NCBI GenBank assembly: GCA_037179385.1
Contig: CM074184.1
Span: forward strand, 14,092,001 to 14,156,000
Source of the DNA: Holothuria scabra
Taxonomy: Eukaryota; Echinodermata; Holothuroidea; Aspidochirotida; Holothuriidae
Direction: 5' to 3'
DNA: 64,000 bases
Position numbers and translations under genes: made by a program. This document shows positions 1-13,800 of this stretch, piece by piece. The notes beneath the pieces are model-generated. The model was given only the letters and a program-made list of their open reading frames with translations, had not been told where the DNA came from and made no database searches. How positions within the stretch are numbered: position 1 is the stretch's first letter; every line of letters begins with the position of its first letter.

Positions 1-1828
1 GTTTCATTCCATAATGATACAATTTGGGGATTCTTAGCAAACCAAATAATAACTCAAACTGGTGTGGTGTAGTTAACAACTTTTTAGGAGTCATTCAGAA
101 ATGTTCAAATTTCTGATAATATGCTGGAAAGGCAAATTCATTGAAGGAATTTGTATGTTTAAAGCAACAGGCTATGACATGATAAGATCTTGCTGTAATA
201 ATTTTGTTACAGTGTGAAAAATTTTTACATCGCCATAATAAGAGCAAGAGTAGATAAACAATTTGTACATAAATTCAATAAATTATTATTTGTCATAGAT
301 TTGCAAACATATTTTCACTGAGAATAATTGCCTCTTGACAAAATAATTGAAACAATATCAAAACTTACTGTTACAGTGTGACATATTTTGATGGAAATTT
401 GACAAGGGTCAAGGAACTTCAACTAAATATGTTACAAAACATTGAAGTTATTGTTCAATTCACTTAAGTTCAAACATGGAATACCAATTTAGTTCCATCT
501 CTCTTGTTATTTCTATATTAAGAAGTACATAAGACTATGTATTACTCATATCAACATGTTTGTGATGGAAACTTTCCTTCTTACCATTTGTTACATCCTC
601 CTTCTCTGCCTCTTATCTCTTAAAGGAGGATATGAGGCTCACTACACGCACACTTGATATAGTCACATTTCACATCGGATGAATTGGTTGGCAGTATTAA
701 ACAGATACATTAAAATACACAAAAAGGTACATAACATTTAGAGTTAGCTAACAGACCAGTCAAGCATGTATTAATTGCTTTTCATGCTGTTTGAAAGCAA
801 TGAAAGCATAGCTCAATAGAGGGCACAGATCATGTAGCAAACTTACACTGTAGATACTAGATACAAGTTAGACCCTATACCGCCTTTGATCTACTTGGGT
901 GTCTGTGTTGCTTTCTCAAGAAGCAACATCACAGCATGTTATTGCATGGGTCAAACATGATACCTGTATGCCGAGTAACTTTAATCACTGTTGTTATTTG
1001 TTTCTATACATTTAGGAGTACATAAAACTATGTTTTACAAGTGGAACTAAATCAAAATTACTTGTATTTAATAAACATGATGAATAACATACACTTCTTT
1101 AACTACATAAATAGCAATATTAAATTATTTTAAATCATGTGAAAACATGAAATTTTTGTCAAATTGCATAAGTTGGGAGTCTCCTTCATTTGAAACAAAT
1201 TTATCATGAGTATACCAATTTGAAATTTTGGTATCATTCCCTGTTTGTTTGGAATTGCCCATAACATAATATATCCAGAAAAGATCCTGAAAGGTTTTCA
1301 CCTTGATATGAACAAGTATTGTAATGGTAAGGTAAATCTGAGGTTACAAGCTATATTATACTTTGAAGTTCAAAATCCTATCCAAATGGAAAATGCTGGA
1401 CATTGCTGGTGTTGTTGTTTTTTTTTTTAAATTTTTGTGAAAAGTTGATGTCAACTCATAATATGTCAAATTTTGAAAACCTTGTTTGTAGTATTCAAAA
1501 TTTTAAGGTAAGAGTTACATCAGTTTCTTATGGATGGTGTGTTTTATGAATGCATTAACAGTAATTCAGAATATCAACTCTGTAGCCTCTGTATTTTAAA
1601 TAAGCTAACTCTACTGAAAATGAACACTAAGTTCCTAAAAGCATGTTGCGTTTTGGTTGCCTTCGGCATTGCTACCAGTCCCATTCCATCATCATCTCTA
1701 TCATGATTTTTGTTAAGACTCTTTGACACTGTATAGATGTTGATGTTTGCAATTTTGTTGTTGCTGACAACACTAAATGTGACATGAAAAGATATTTTAA
1801 AAAATTTTTTTTTTCTTTTTTTTTTCAG
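1..1828 (+). other. intron or upstream DNA of SLC26 copy 1
   Basis: No coding exon found. By analogy with copy 2, the exon encoding the N-terminus and PQALAYA signature should precede 1829; it is not here, so this is most likely intron sequence. It contains the dispersed repeat at 553-927. Confidence 0.6.
553..927 (+). repeat. dispersed repeat, copy 1
   Basis: About 375 bp that match the reverse complement of 23697-24053 block by block: a CTTCCTTCT region, GGAGGATATGA-GCTCACTACAC, CAGACCAGTCAAGCATGTAT, GAAAGCATAGCTCAAT and CCTTTGATCTACT-GGGTGTC. No coding capacity. An imperfect direct repeat of about 40 bp (504-545 and 992-1039, sharing TTGTTATT and AGTACATAA-ACTATG) brackets it. Confidence 0.75.
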
Positions 1829-4800
1829 TATGGCCTGTATTCAGCATTTATGGGTTGTTTTGTTTATTGCATCTTTGGGACGTCAAAGGACATCACTGTT
1901 GGACCAACGGCAATCTTGTCTCTCCTAGTTGCCACGTACGATTATAAAAGTAAAGATGACCCCTCTTTGAATGATCCAAAGTTGGCTATCATATTAGCCT
2001 TCATATGTGGTGTCATTCAATTCGTTTTGGGTGTATTACATTTAGGTAAGTTTCATTTTTAGATTTCATCTTTATTGTTCTTGAAAATCATTTAATCAAA
2101 ACCCTCTCCTTTTGAGCATGTTTAATTCATGGAAAACCTGGAAAAGTTATGAAATTCAGGAAAGCTGTGTGGACTCCTGGAAAAGACTTGGGAAATTGTT
2201 ACAGTGACATTTTCCCCTTTCTCACTTATAATATCAAAATCTATTTTCCACGGGTTATATAAAAATTATCGTTCTCTCCACCTCAAAATTTTTGGACCCT
2301 GAACAGTTTCAGAAAGATCTTCAAAAAAGTTAGCAGAAAGGAAGATTATTGTCTACTTCATTGGGAGTACGGGGGGGGAGTTAATGTACGGCTGCTGCAC
2401 TGCAAACCGTTAGGGAAAAAATAGTTTGTTGTGCCTTTTGATGCATTTTGATGCTTTTCAATCAGAGATTGCACAGTGTTAATATGAATTAAAATTCATT
2501 TTTCCCATTCCTGGATATTTTTCAATTCTGGAAAAGATCAGTATGCTCTTTTCTGTGAGTGGTCATAAATTAGTTTTTCTGCCTCTTGAGCTCATTTCAG
2601 TAAGACCCCATAAGAGGTGCCCAACTTTGGTGACTGATTTTCATTTTGTCATTAATAATGGTTTCAGTTAAACAAAACATAAACATTTTAATCTGCTGGT
2701 GTTACTGTCTTTACTTGATTGCCTCGTGCTTAAGCCTTATTGTTATGAAAGAGATACACTTGAAAAGACTTTTGTAGGTAACAAGAATCAAGGGAATTAA
2801 TATTAAATAGATGGAATAGCAGACCATATTCTCAAACATTAGCATAGATTTGACCTGTTCTGATCAAAACGCTGCGTTAGTGATTACAGTAAGAGTTTTT
2901 CCATTTCAAAACTTGCTCCATGGCCTAAGCTGTACAGTAGTGCAATGCACTGAATGCTAGCATGTCATAGGTGTGGATGGTGCCAGATCACTTAATCAGA
3001 ATAAAATGTGAGTCCGTCTCATATTACAGTTTTTGCCTTGTATCAGTATATAAGAAATTAAGCATAAAATGCTGATGCTTCTGAGCATGTATTTCTCATC
3101 AGAACTTGTACCTTATAAAATTAAGCACCATTGCAGTACTGTAAGCTAGTTGTCATAGTAAGTATTTTACCTGGTGGGTGAAATTTGACACAACATCCCC
3201 AGAGATAGTGCTGAGTGGCCTATGGTTAAGTGCAGTGACTCTCTTTCTTCAGATACCAGAATCAGATCAATATTGTATGTTGTCACTTGGAGTTTCCACT
3301 GAATTACAGGTTATGATTGATTACATATCTCTGTGTTTAAAGTATACCTTCAGTTTAACTACAGATTACATTTCAATCTGTTATTAGATACTTTAGTGTT
3401 AACTACAGTATTGTGTCTTGTTAGTGGTGTTAAAATTAAAAACTAATTTTATAGAAATTTATTGTCTCTACTTTTTCCAAATTAAGACAAAGTTATCGTG
3501 TTATTAGGGGTGATAAGATGTTGTGGCTGATTGTACTTTGGGGCCCTATTCTTAAACAACCAATTGGTTCTGCATTAGACCTATTGAAGTCAATTTCAAC
3601 TTAAGGAACTCAAGCATAGTAATGATAGCAATAATGGCTGTTGTAATAGTGTGTATAATCTTGACCTCAAAGACCAGTCTCATTTAGGCATTATAGACAT
3701 ATGGCAGGGGTGATGACCCTGGGAGGGGGGGGGGAGGGGGGGAGGGGGAGGGGCAAATTACCCCACCGATGAAAATATTGTGGTGGCAAACATATCATTT
3801 TGCCCACCCCACCCCTCCCCTCCCCCCAATAATTCAGGCAAAATAAAATAAATAACAGGCGGAATAATCAAAATGATGACTTAGGGCTCTGGTTAAATAT
3901 CAATTTGAACCTAGAAAGTTACAAAAGATACTGCATGTATGATGGACCATCTACCTATGTTTTGTGTACATGCCGTCAATGTAAATGTGTAAGCTTTTTT
4001 TTTGCTTATTGACAAATCCAGTCTGGAACACTAATCTGGCTTTTAGAAAATTTTTGCCCCCCTCCCCCCACCAATCCTGGAACCAGATGGACACACCTAA
4101 CTTGTGCCACTTAACTGGAACAACCACCACCTACATTTTAATCATACTGTAGCCAAGGTGACCTTCCTGGAGACCAAATAGTGCAACAGGAAATGAACCT
4201 TTACCATTTATAGCCAAAAATGGCTGACATTCCCTTGACAAGTTTGATCCTTCAAAAGAATGCACATAATACTGCAAGGCTGGAAAAATGTTTATTTCCC
4301 TGCAACCCAGTTAAAGTTTCCACAATTGTATGTGATGCCTTTACAAAAAAAATTTTCATAGTGCCAGAGTTTCCCACAAAATGCCATAATTTCCCTGCAA
4401 GGATCTTCCCAAATTGATTTTTCCAGCCATTAATGATAATGACAAAGTACAGTGTAAAATGTCTTTTTTAACCTGTGTTGAGTAATTACAGTGACTGATT
4501 AAATCCCTTTCTCTATTTCACACTGAAATATATAAAACCTTTCACTGGCACCCTGCTGTGGGGAATGTGAAATGCTTTTTCATTATACTCTGTCAACACA
4601 TAGTAGTAAAAATGTCATCTTCTTATCTGCAGGATCTCTGACAGGTTTTATATCAACTCCAGTCATCTCAGGGTTTACATCAGCATCAGCCATTACTATT
4701 GCAGCAGGGCAAGCAAAGCACCTTCTGGGCCTCTCTTTCAGTTCTGATACATTCTTTGAAACATTGGTCGGGATTTTTAAACATATTACAGAAACCAAGT

Positions 4801-7800
4801 AAGTTGGAAATGTGATAGAATGCATGGATTAGGGTAAGAGTAAATAGCATTGGGGCTGTTGTAGTAGTATGTATGGATTAGGGTAAGGGTACATAGGATG
4901 GTGAATGTGGGTGGGTGTCACATGGGTCCAAGAATGTGATATTCATGAACTACTATATGTACAGCAGGAGTAAAGAGAATGGAAACCTATGCTATTCAGG
5001 ACTGTCATAGTCAGGTTTGTAACCAAATGGCATGCCCATTGGCACCTTATAAAAATAATATAGAAATCACAGTTTGAATATACAAAATTGGGAAAACTTG
5101 ATCCTTGAATTTGCAAGTTAAGAAAATTAGTCAGAACCTTAATTGGACTGGCCAGTACCTTGGTGGTAGTATGGAATGTGTTAAGTACAATTCACATTAT
5201 AAAATTGTTAGTATCTTACAATAGTAGAGCCTAGAAAATTTAACCAGTTATTTTTAGCTATGCAGATTAAAAAGTTTTGTGTTTATTTCCATTAGTGTGT
5301 TACAGATTGTCCTACCCTTTTTACAAAACATTATGGAATCACCCCACCCTTTCCATTTCACTCACTCAACTCCACATACACAAATGTTCTTGTGTCTTAT
5401 CATCCTCTCAATAACATCATGGACAGAGTACCCTAGAGGCATTTCTCATTTTTCTAGAGGCAGTTCTTTTGTTCAAAGTTTCTTGCTTCTCTTTGAGTGC
5501 TTTGTTCCACCTTTTAGCTCATTATGTAGAGTTCATCTTGTAGATAGGAAGGAGACTTGTTGGTCCAGTTTGAGTGGAATACAATGCCAGGGCAAAGCAT
5601 ACATATGGAGAGTTTTCTAATGGCTGTAGGCATTAGGGTCTTGTATGTCTACCAGGAATTGCCCTTAAGCAATAAACTAGGATTGCATGTGGATAAGAAT
5701 ATATGTTATACAATTGTGGGAGGGACTAGAAGCAAGTCAGCTGAGAGAATTGGATCTGTCTGGAATAAAAGCCTTTAAACAATAAGTCGATGTAGTTTTA
5801 GACAAGTTCAGGCAATGGAATGATGATGAGATTAAACCCTCTATTGCTGTAGACCATCTACTTAAATCTTCCTTTTGATTTCCTCTACCTGTACCATAAA
5901 AATAGTTACATATAATTTCAAACCTGTAATTAATCAGCTTATGTTGGGATTTTGAATTGTGTGCAGCCAACCATATCATCTTAGTCAAGGTGTTACTCTT
6001 TTTCTGCTAGAGAGCAAAATCAAGGAAGTTGGAGAATATAGAGAATGGGCATTATGTAATCTAAAAATTAAGACTGATGACCCCAAGTAATGGCTGACAT
6101 TACCCTCCCTTATAATCATCTGGTTGCTTTTATAGGCCTATATTACTGTAAATAGTAATTTTTTAAGGACAATCATAATGTTGACATTCTGACTTTGACT
6201 AACCTTTTCATTTTAAGTTATGATGTACATACATCAACCCCATACAAATAAACTAGGCATACATTCAAATTTGGTCATATTTAATTTTTCTCCAGTGGCT
6301 GGGATTTTCTTTTGGGTTTCTCATCAATGGTTCTGCTGTTTTTATTACAGGTAATGTTTGTTTTCTTGTTACTCTTCCATAATGGTATGTTCTGTGTGTG
6401 TGTGTGCTGGGGGGAGGGGGAAGGTTTGATATGTTATACTCTGTGGAGGAGGGGGAACTGACATGGTATTTTCTGGATTCTCGGGGTTGACAGTGACTTG
6501 TTATACTATAACCTTGCCTCTTTGCCCTTTCTCTATCACTAAATGAAAAAACTAAGTGTTCAAGGATCAGGAAGTCATTTTCTCATCATGGACCCTGTAC
6601 CAGAGCAGAGGGGGAAATTTACCTGCACTTACTTATAATCAGCCAGGTTTACAATATGCCATCAGCTCATGTTAGGTTTTGAATTTATGGTAGATAGCTT
6701 CCTTTATACAAGTGAGTTACACTGTAATGTCTTTTTCTCGGCATGTAGAAAGTTCAGAGAGATTCTCTCTTGTGGATGACTCACCATACGGAGGATACCC
6801 CTGGATGTTTGAAGGTAGTCAGAAAATCACTCTGGTTTTTAGGAACAGGTGAGTAAATTAATGGCAGTCAAAAGAATACTTATTATCAAACCAATGTTTA
6901 TTATTATTTGAATAATGGTCTAAGAAAGCATGGTTTCAGACTTCATTGTGACTTGATGGCACAGTGACATTAGTATTAAACCATTTTACTTAAATATAAA
7001 GGACTTTTCCAAACAGATGAAAGCTGTCATAAGCCCCAAATTTTAATGTGTGTATTTCAGACAATAACATGTATTTTGCTCTTAAATAAAAAATTTGGGC
7101 CAACATCCCCCACTAATATGAAGTGCCTTTGTTTACATCTTTATGTTTTTTGGCAAAAGGAATTGTCCTCTTCAGCAGAAATGTATTCTGTTTCCTTGTT
7201 TTTTGGCTAATGTTTCTAGTGATTGTGTATAATAGTGTTGTAGTGACAGACTGGAAACTGAAGTTGAAGCAAGGAATGGGGGTGGCAAAAGTGGGTGTGT
7301 GAAAACCAGAGGTGTTGGGGTATAATATAAGTACTTCTCATTGTGAATAATTTTAAATGTTTGTTTTAAATATATGTTGCTATTCATTTCACTGGTTTTC
7401 ATGTGATTGAAGATGAGATGTGTGTTTAATGCACCCCACCCACCCCCCCCCCTCCCCAAAAATGCCAGTGGTTATACCACATTGATGTGTGAGTGTCTAG
7501 GAGTACATTTCTCTTTCTGCAGGTCTGATCCTCATATGCATGTTCTGTTCTTCTGAGTTTCCATGCAGTAGAGAAAATGAGATTAGAATGAAAGGCAATG
7601 AAAGAACATTTTATCATGGTCTTGGAAACCCTTAAATTTGAGGCATTTTAATTTTGGAAAATTCCCATGAGGTCTTGAATTGGAAACCTTTTACTGTTGG
7701 TAGTTTCGATTGCTGACAAAACAAAAGAAACCAAATCACTGTAACAGCAAAGAAGTGCTCTGACAATCCTCTCAAACTGAACTTGCAACCTCCTTGCCCC

Positions 7801-10800
7801 CTTTCAATGTTTTCCCCTACAGTAACTGGTGATAACTAAATTGTTGAAAGGGGGGAACTGGAAAGATGACTTGTTTCATTTAACTTATGCTGCAGGGTGT
7901 ACATAAATGCACAAAATTAAACACCATTTTGTGCATTTTTGTATTTTTGAGTACTGAATATATTTCTATTTTAGTCTGGAAAAATTTGAGTATTGAATAT
8001 CAGTATGAATAAAGCATGAAAATCCTGTGCTCTGTATGATCCCTTCACTCATCTACATTGAAACTATTGAAAAAATACGACTGAGTGGAAATAAGGCCTA
8101 TAGCTCATGCTATTCAATTCATCATCTGCCTACTAGTTTGGGACCATGGAATGCGTTCCTTAAAGAGTTTTCACCCTTTTGGTTCTTCTTATGAATTTTG
8201 TTTTTGTTATGTTAAGGTTTAATTGGTTTTCTTGTAGAAGTTTGGTATAAAATTTAATGAGTATTTTTATCCTTCCAGGGGCATTTAGCATTTGGTCAGT
8301 CTTCAACCACAGAAGAGCAAACTGTAGTACAATTTCTTTAGAGAGCAAAAGCAGTTAACCCAGCATTATTTCAAAACAACAGCTGTATTTCACAAATTTT
8401 TCTCTGGTTTTGCTTCCAAGTTTCCTATAAATCAGGAAATGAATGTTACATGTTTGTTTTAAGTCAAGTAGTTCCTCTTTATAAATCTGAGTGAAAAAAA
8501 TATGGTCATAAGATTTTCCAGAGCCATTCTCAAAATAGGATATCCTACTTTACTGATCCAAATTGGGGTGACGGTATTTACCCTTCATGATTCATTTTTA
8601 TACGCCTTTGTTTTCTTTTAAAGCTCGTAATGCAATCATTGTTGGCTGCACAGCCCTACTGGCATGGTCTTTAGACAGAGCTGGTTATGCTGGTAAAATT
8701 CATACCACTGGAAAGATAAGAGAAGGCATCCCATCTCCTAGTCTACCAGACTTTGCTGATTTTGGACTTCATAGAATAATAAGTGTAAGTTATTTTGGGG
8801 GATTATCTTCTCGATTAAAAGAGACATTCATTCATGATTCCTTTCAATCATAGGTAAATCACATCTTTGCTTTTGAAAATTTTTAAAATAATAAGTTGGC
8901 ACCATATTTTATTGTGCAACATCGACTAACATTAACAACTCTGCTCCCCCTTCCAAAAGTATCTGCAATGTCGAGGTTGCTTCCAATGGAGACTGAAGGT
9001 GTTTGCTTACGCAGGCTTTGGGTTTGTAGAGTTGTATCTTAAGCTGATGCCTTTAAGGTTTCAGGTTTTTTTGTTTGATGCATGTCTCATAACCTCCACT
9101 GTTTTAAACAGCTGAGTTGAGTCAATAGATTTCTTTCTCCAAAAGCAACAGAGATGGAATGAACAGGTGTGTTTGTATGATACACCAAACAAGTGGAATA
9201 CAAATGATTCCACAAACAGCTAGTTGTTTGAACAAGAGGAGAATACTTCCATTTAATGGAAATTCATACTGTATACTTGCTGCTAGTGTACAGACAAAGA
9301 ATGTAACCATTTATGGCTGCTTCTTTTGTTAATAGTAAAAGAATATTTTACTCTTATTCTCTCTCAGATTAATTCATTGAAGAAAGAACTGAGCTATTTA
9401 TACTGTCGCTCTATCTCTTCCCTGAAAAGATGGCTAACCAAGATGTGATATATTCGGGGGAGTCATTACATATACATTAGGCCTCTCCAGAAGGAAAGAC
9501 CTTATTGTTTCCCTGTCATTCCATGTTTAGCAAGTAGATGCATTATATTTGTGAATGTGCCCTACTGTATTTGGTACGGTTGAGGTCAAAAGTTATCTGA
9601 ATTCACTAGACTTCAACATCTAAAGAACTTGCCTCCTTGGATATTTTATGACACATAGTCAAAAAATCTTTAGAAAGTTGCATATTGACATATTTCTCAC
9701 AATAGTGCTTTGGTTAATATTATCAGATTCAATTAAAGATCATTTGAGGTCACCAGAGATCAAAGTCTGGAAACCTAATACATTCCACATTCTGGTTGTT
9801 TTTAAATAAAATGTCTTTTAAGTATATTTGTAACTATGTCAGTTCTTTTCTTTTATCATTTCAGGAATTGAATATAGGTCTCATTATTGTTCCACTCATA
9901 GCATACTTGGAGGCTATTGCTATTGGAAAAGCCTTTGGTAAGTTTCCTTTGTGAAGCCTTGATGCAACAATTTCTGCAAATGTTAAGACAGACATAACAA
10001 TGTGTGAATGGGAATGGAGGGTAATCATCTTTCAGTGTTGTAAACTTTGAATATTTCCCCAAAGAATACCTCCCCAACCTCTTGCCTCTAATTTCTTTTT
10101 CACTCTGCCTCATCAGATTCATACTGATGATGGTCCAATGTTACACCAATTGTAATGACCAATGCCAGAGCTGCATGACAATCATTGTCTGTAAATATTT
10201 CTTGCTTTTACAATGGAAATTTTATTCCTTTAGTCTTCAGTTTCGAGCTATAATTAACCATAAAATGAAATATAAAGTTAAAATCTCATGAATTGTGTTA
10301 CTCAGAAATCGTCTCTTTGAATTTTTTCTTTAGAAAACTGTGATTGATGGAATGTCGAGAGACAGTTACAGGAGAGGTCTTATTTTAAATTTTCAGTTGT
10401 GTACACTATACCAATGAAAAATGGAATCAACCATAACTTGTTCTAAAAACTGTTAATAGTGACCTTGTAATTTTTTCTCCTGTGGTTTATCCCCAGCTCG
10501 ACAAAATGGGTACAAAGTAGAACCAAACCAGGAAATAATTGCTCTGGGTGAGTATGTATTATATATGTGATTACCATGGCAACAAAGCTGGATGATATGA
10601 ATTGGATACTTTTACCTACACTTTGGTCAGAAAGGACCTCATATGTATGGCACGCCAAAAGGCTCACCAAATATGATGATGTTCTAAAAACACACGTTCG
10701 TGTACTAAAATTACACGTTCATGTACCAAAAAAATACGATGATATACGAACTTCATATGATCATGATGTGAATGTACACCATCATGTACTAAAACCATAA

Positions 10801-13800
10801 GTTCATCATGTTAAATGTTATGATGTACATGTAAAATCACACGTGTACATCTAAAAACACACGTTGTACATGTTAAAAGGTAAGATCATCATGTTATCAT
10901 CGTCTCTTCTGCACGCCATACAGAGCGAGCCTTTCGGCGTACCAGAAGTCCGCCAAAAGGCTCGCCGAATGCGATGTAGTAAAAGTACACGTTCATGTAC
11001 TAACTGCGTACGATCATGTACTGATTTCATACGTTCATGTACTGTTTGCTTACGTACATGTACTGATTTCATACGATCATGTACTTAATTTATACGTTCA
11101 TCAGTACATGTACGTATGAGCCTTTTGGTGGACTTCTGGTACGCCGAAAGGCTTGCTCTGTATGGCATGCGGAAGAGACAATAATAACATGATGACCTTA
11201 CGTTTTTACATGTAAAAACGTGTGTTTTTAGATGTACAACGTGTGATTTTACATGTACATCGTAACATTTTAGTACATGATGGTGTAAATTTACATCATG
11301 ATCGTATGAAGTTAGTACATCATCGTATATTTTTGGTACATGAACGTGTAATTTCAGTACATGAACGTGTATTTTTAGAACATCATCATATTTGGTGATC
11401 CTTTTGGCGTGCCATACATATGCTCTTTTCTTAAAAATGTAATGTCCATATGTTTTAAGAAGCCCAATAATATGGATACTGTTATTTTAGTACTCTAAAT
11501 GATTTGATTTGATAACTTATTTGTATCTCTAATTGAAATGCATATTTGACATTTACATTTTACAAGATTAAATCAGGATGAAACAATTAAAATAAGCTAT
11601 TTAAAAAGACACACCAGCACTACATTCACAGTGTAAAATAAATATGTGGAACAAATTTTTTTTTGAATAATGCTAAGAACAAGCAGTTGCAAATATTTAA
11701 AAGAAGGAGAATAAATCAAGAAAGTACATGAAAAGAGTGAAGAAGGAAGACACAGTTATTCATGAAAGTAAATTATTGGTGATTATATCATCCAGTTGTA
11801 CATATATATTTTCTTTTCTGCAGGGTTGTGCAATATAGCAGGTTCTTTCTTTTCTGCATACCCAGTGACTGGTAGTTTTTCCAGGTAAATGGTGGAATAT
11901 GTGAAAAATATTCATTTGGTTAATTTGTATGGTTGTTGCATACATATGTTAAAGTATTATCATATTCTGTCTGTAGTTTAATACTATACAGTGTTTTCTG
12001 TCAAACCCAGTTGTCAGACATTTTAATCTTTTCGATTAGATAGAAATATAGAATACCTTGAAAAGTTGTTCCTCATGTAGACTTCACAAATGCTTATTGG
12101 TTTGGATTGAATATATAAATTATAATAGTAATATAAAAGAAGGAAAATTGTACATTGATATATAGTAATGATCTCTTGCTTGAGTGCATCCAGTTAAATT
12201 TAGGTTCTTAACTGCTAATATCATGAATGTTGCAAAGGTATACAGAATGGTTGCTTTATGTCAGCAAAATTTCCTCTCACAAATCAATGCAAAATCTTAA
12301 CTCAAAGTTTTGAAACATTAAGTAATCCAGTATCACAGTATATTGCTGTATTAATTCCCAGAATGCATCATTTCAATTTACTTTTATATCTGTTGTTTAT
12401 ATCCACAGGACATCAATCAACTCTCAGTCTGGAGTAAAGACCCCTGCAGGGGGATTGGTGACTGGGGTTCTTGTTCTTCTCTCATTACAGTATCTTACTC
12501 CTCTCTTCCAGTTTATTCCCAGGGCAGCACTTGCAGCTGTCATTATCAGTGCTGTTATTAAGATGTTTAACTACAAAATGTTTATAAAGTTGTGGCAAGT
12601 CAACAGTAAGTATCACCTTACCTAATCCACTAGATGTTGTCTTGGTCAAGGACCTTCCTTCTATGAGGAAGTAGAGAAACCTCCCTTCAGTGGGGGTGTG
12701 AGTGAAACAAATAATAGTCATGTCAAAGTCAAACCTACTTTGTTCTCATATCATTATGTTGGTGTACAGTGGAGGTTGGAACAAGAGTACTATGCTATGA
12801 ATATTCGTATTACTGTTTTATCTTGGGAAGCATGTTCAGTAGGGTCAAGATTATACTAAACATGCATCATTCATCAGTTGATGGGATTAGTAGACTGTAA
12901 AGAAACAGCATGTCTTCTCTCCATAGTATAAATGTTTCTGGAATTGTTTACAAAATGAAATAGACTGTCTTTGTGTGCCATTGAATGAGATTTTGGGCAT
13001 GAAGTCCATCATTGCTAAGGAATGTCATAATATCAGGAAGATACAACATAGTTTGTCACAGAAAGTCACTGAACACATTGATATATTACTTGTGAATTCA
13101 CATTTGGATTATGCTAATGCAATTCTCTTTAAATCTTCTCCCCAAAGCCATTTACTGTCTTCAAAGAATTCAAAATCAGGCTGTGGAACTCATGCTGATA
13201 CAAAATTGAATTGAAAGAAGCATGGATGTGCTAAGGGAATTGCACTGGTCTCCTGTTAAGTGGTGCATAAACTTCAAGGTTCTCTGTCTGGCCTTTAAAA
13301 GTGTCAAAATCAAGGCTCTGATTCACCATATTGAATAAAGATTCCATGTCAGGAGTTACTCATCGATTCTCTCCTGTTTCATTTTGCAGTTGTGTTGGAG
13401 AAAACAATTTGTCTAAAAGTGACATTTTGCATTTTATTTGTCCTCCTCTAGTCCTTTGTGTTCCACACAGCTACACAATTGTGTTTTTAACTTTTGCCAC
13501 TTTACCATCTTTTGTTCACAGAATTAGATCTCATCCCTTTAACTGTGACATTTGTTGCATCCCTGTTCTTGCCAGTGCAATATGGTACTATCATTGGAGT
13601 GCTTGTCGATCTCATCATACTACTTTACCCAACGGCTAGACCAGAAATAAAAGCTACTAGTCCCTCAAATGTTATTTCGCAACAAGAAGATAATTTGTTT
13701 CAACCCTCTGAGAGAAGTTCTCCACTTATACAGGTGTGTACAAGTTATTAATTTCAGGGGTTAGGTTTTACGGCCCAGTTTCCAACCTATTGGTTCAAGT

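Noticed and set aside
4583..4825. Minus-strand 80-aa ORF over an SLC26 exon
   Set aside because: Shadow of the exon at 4633-4798, whose frame matches SLC26A11.
8160..8348. Minus-strand 62-codon ORF with LNLNITKTKF, reminiscent of a LINE RT segment
   Set aside because: Only one short block matches and no neighbouring RT motif was found; chance similarity is likely.
10851..11088. Overlapping ORFs on both strands with periodic RSCT or VHER words
   Set aside because: They reflect the repeated CATGTAC units of the foldback element, not proteins.
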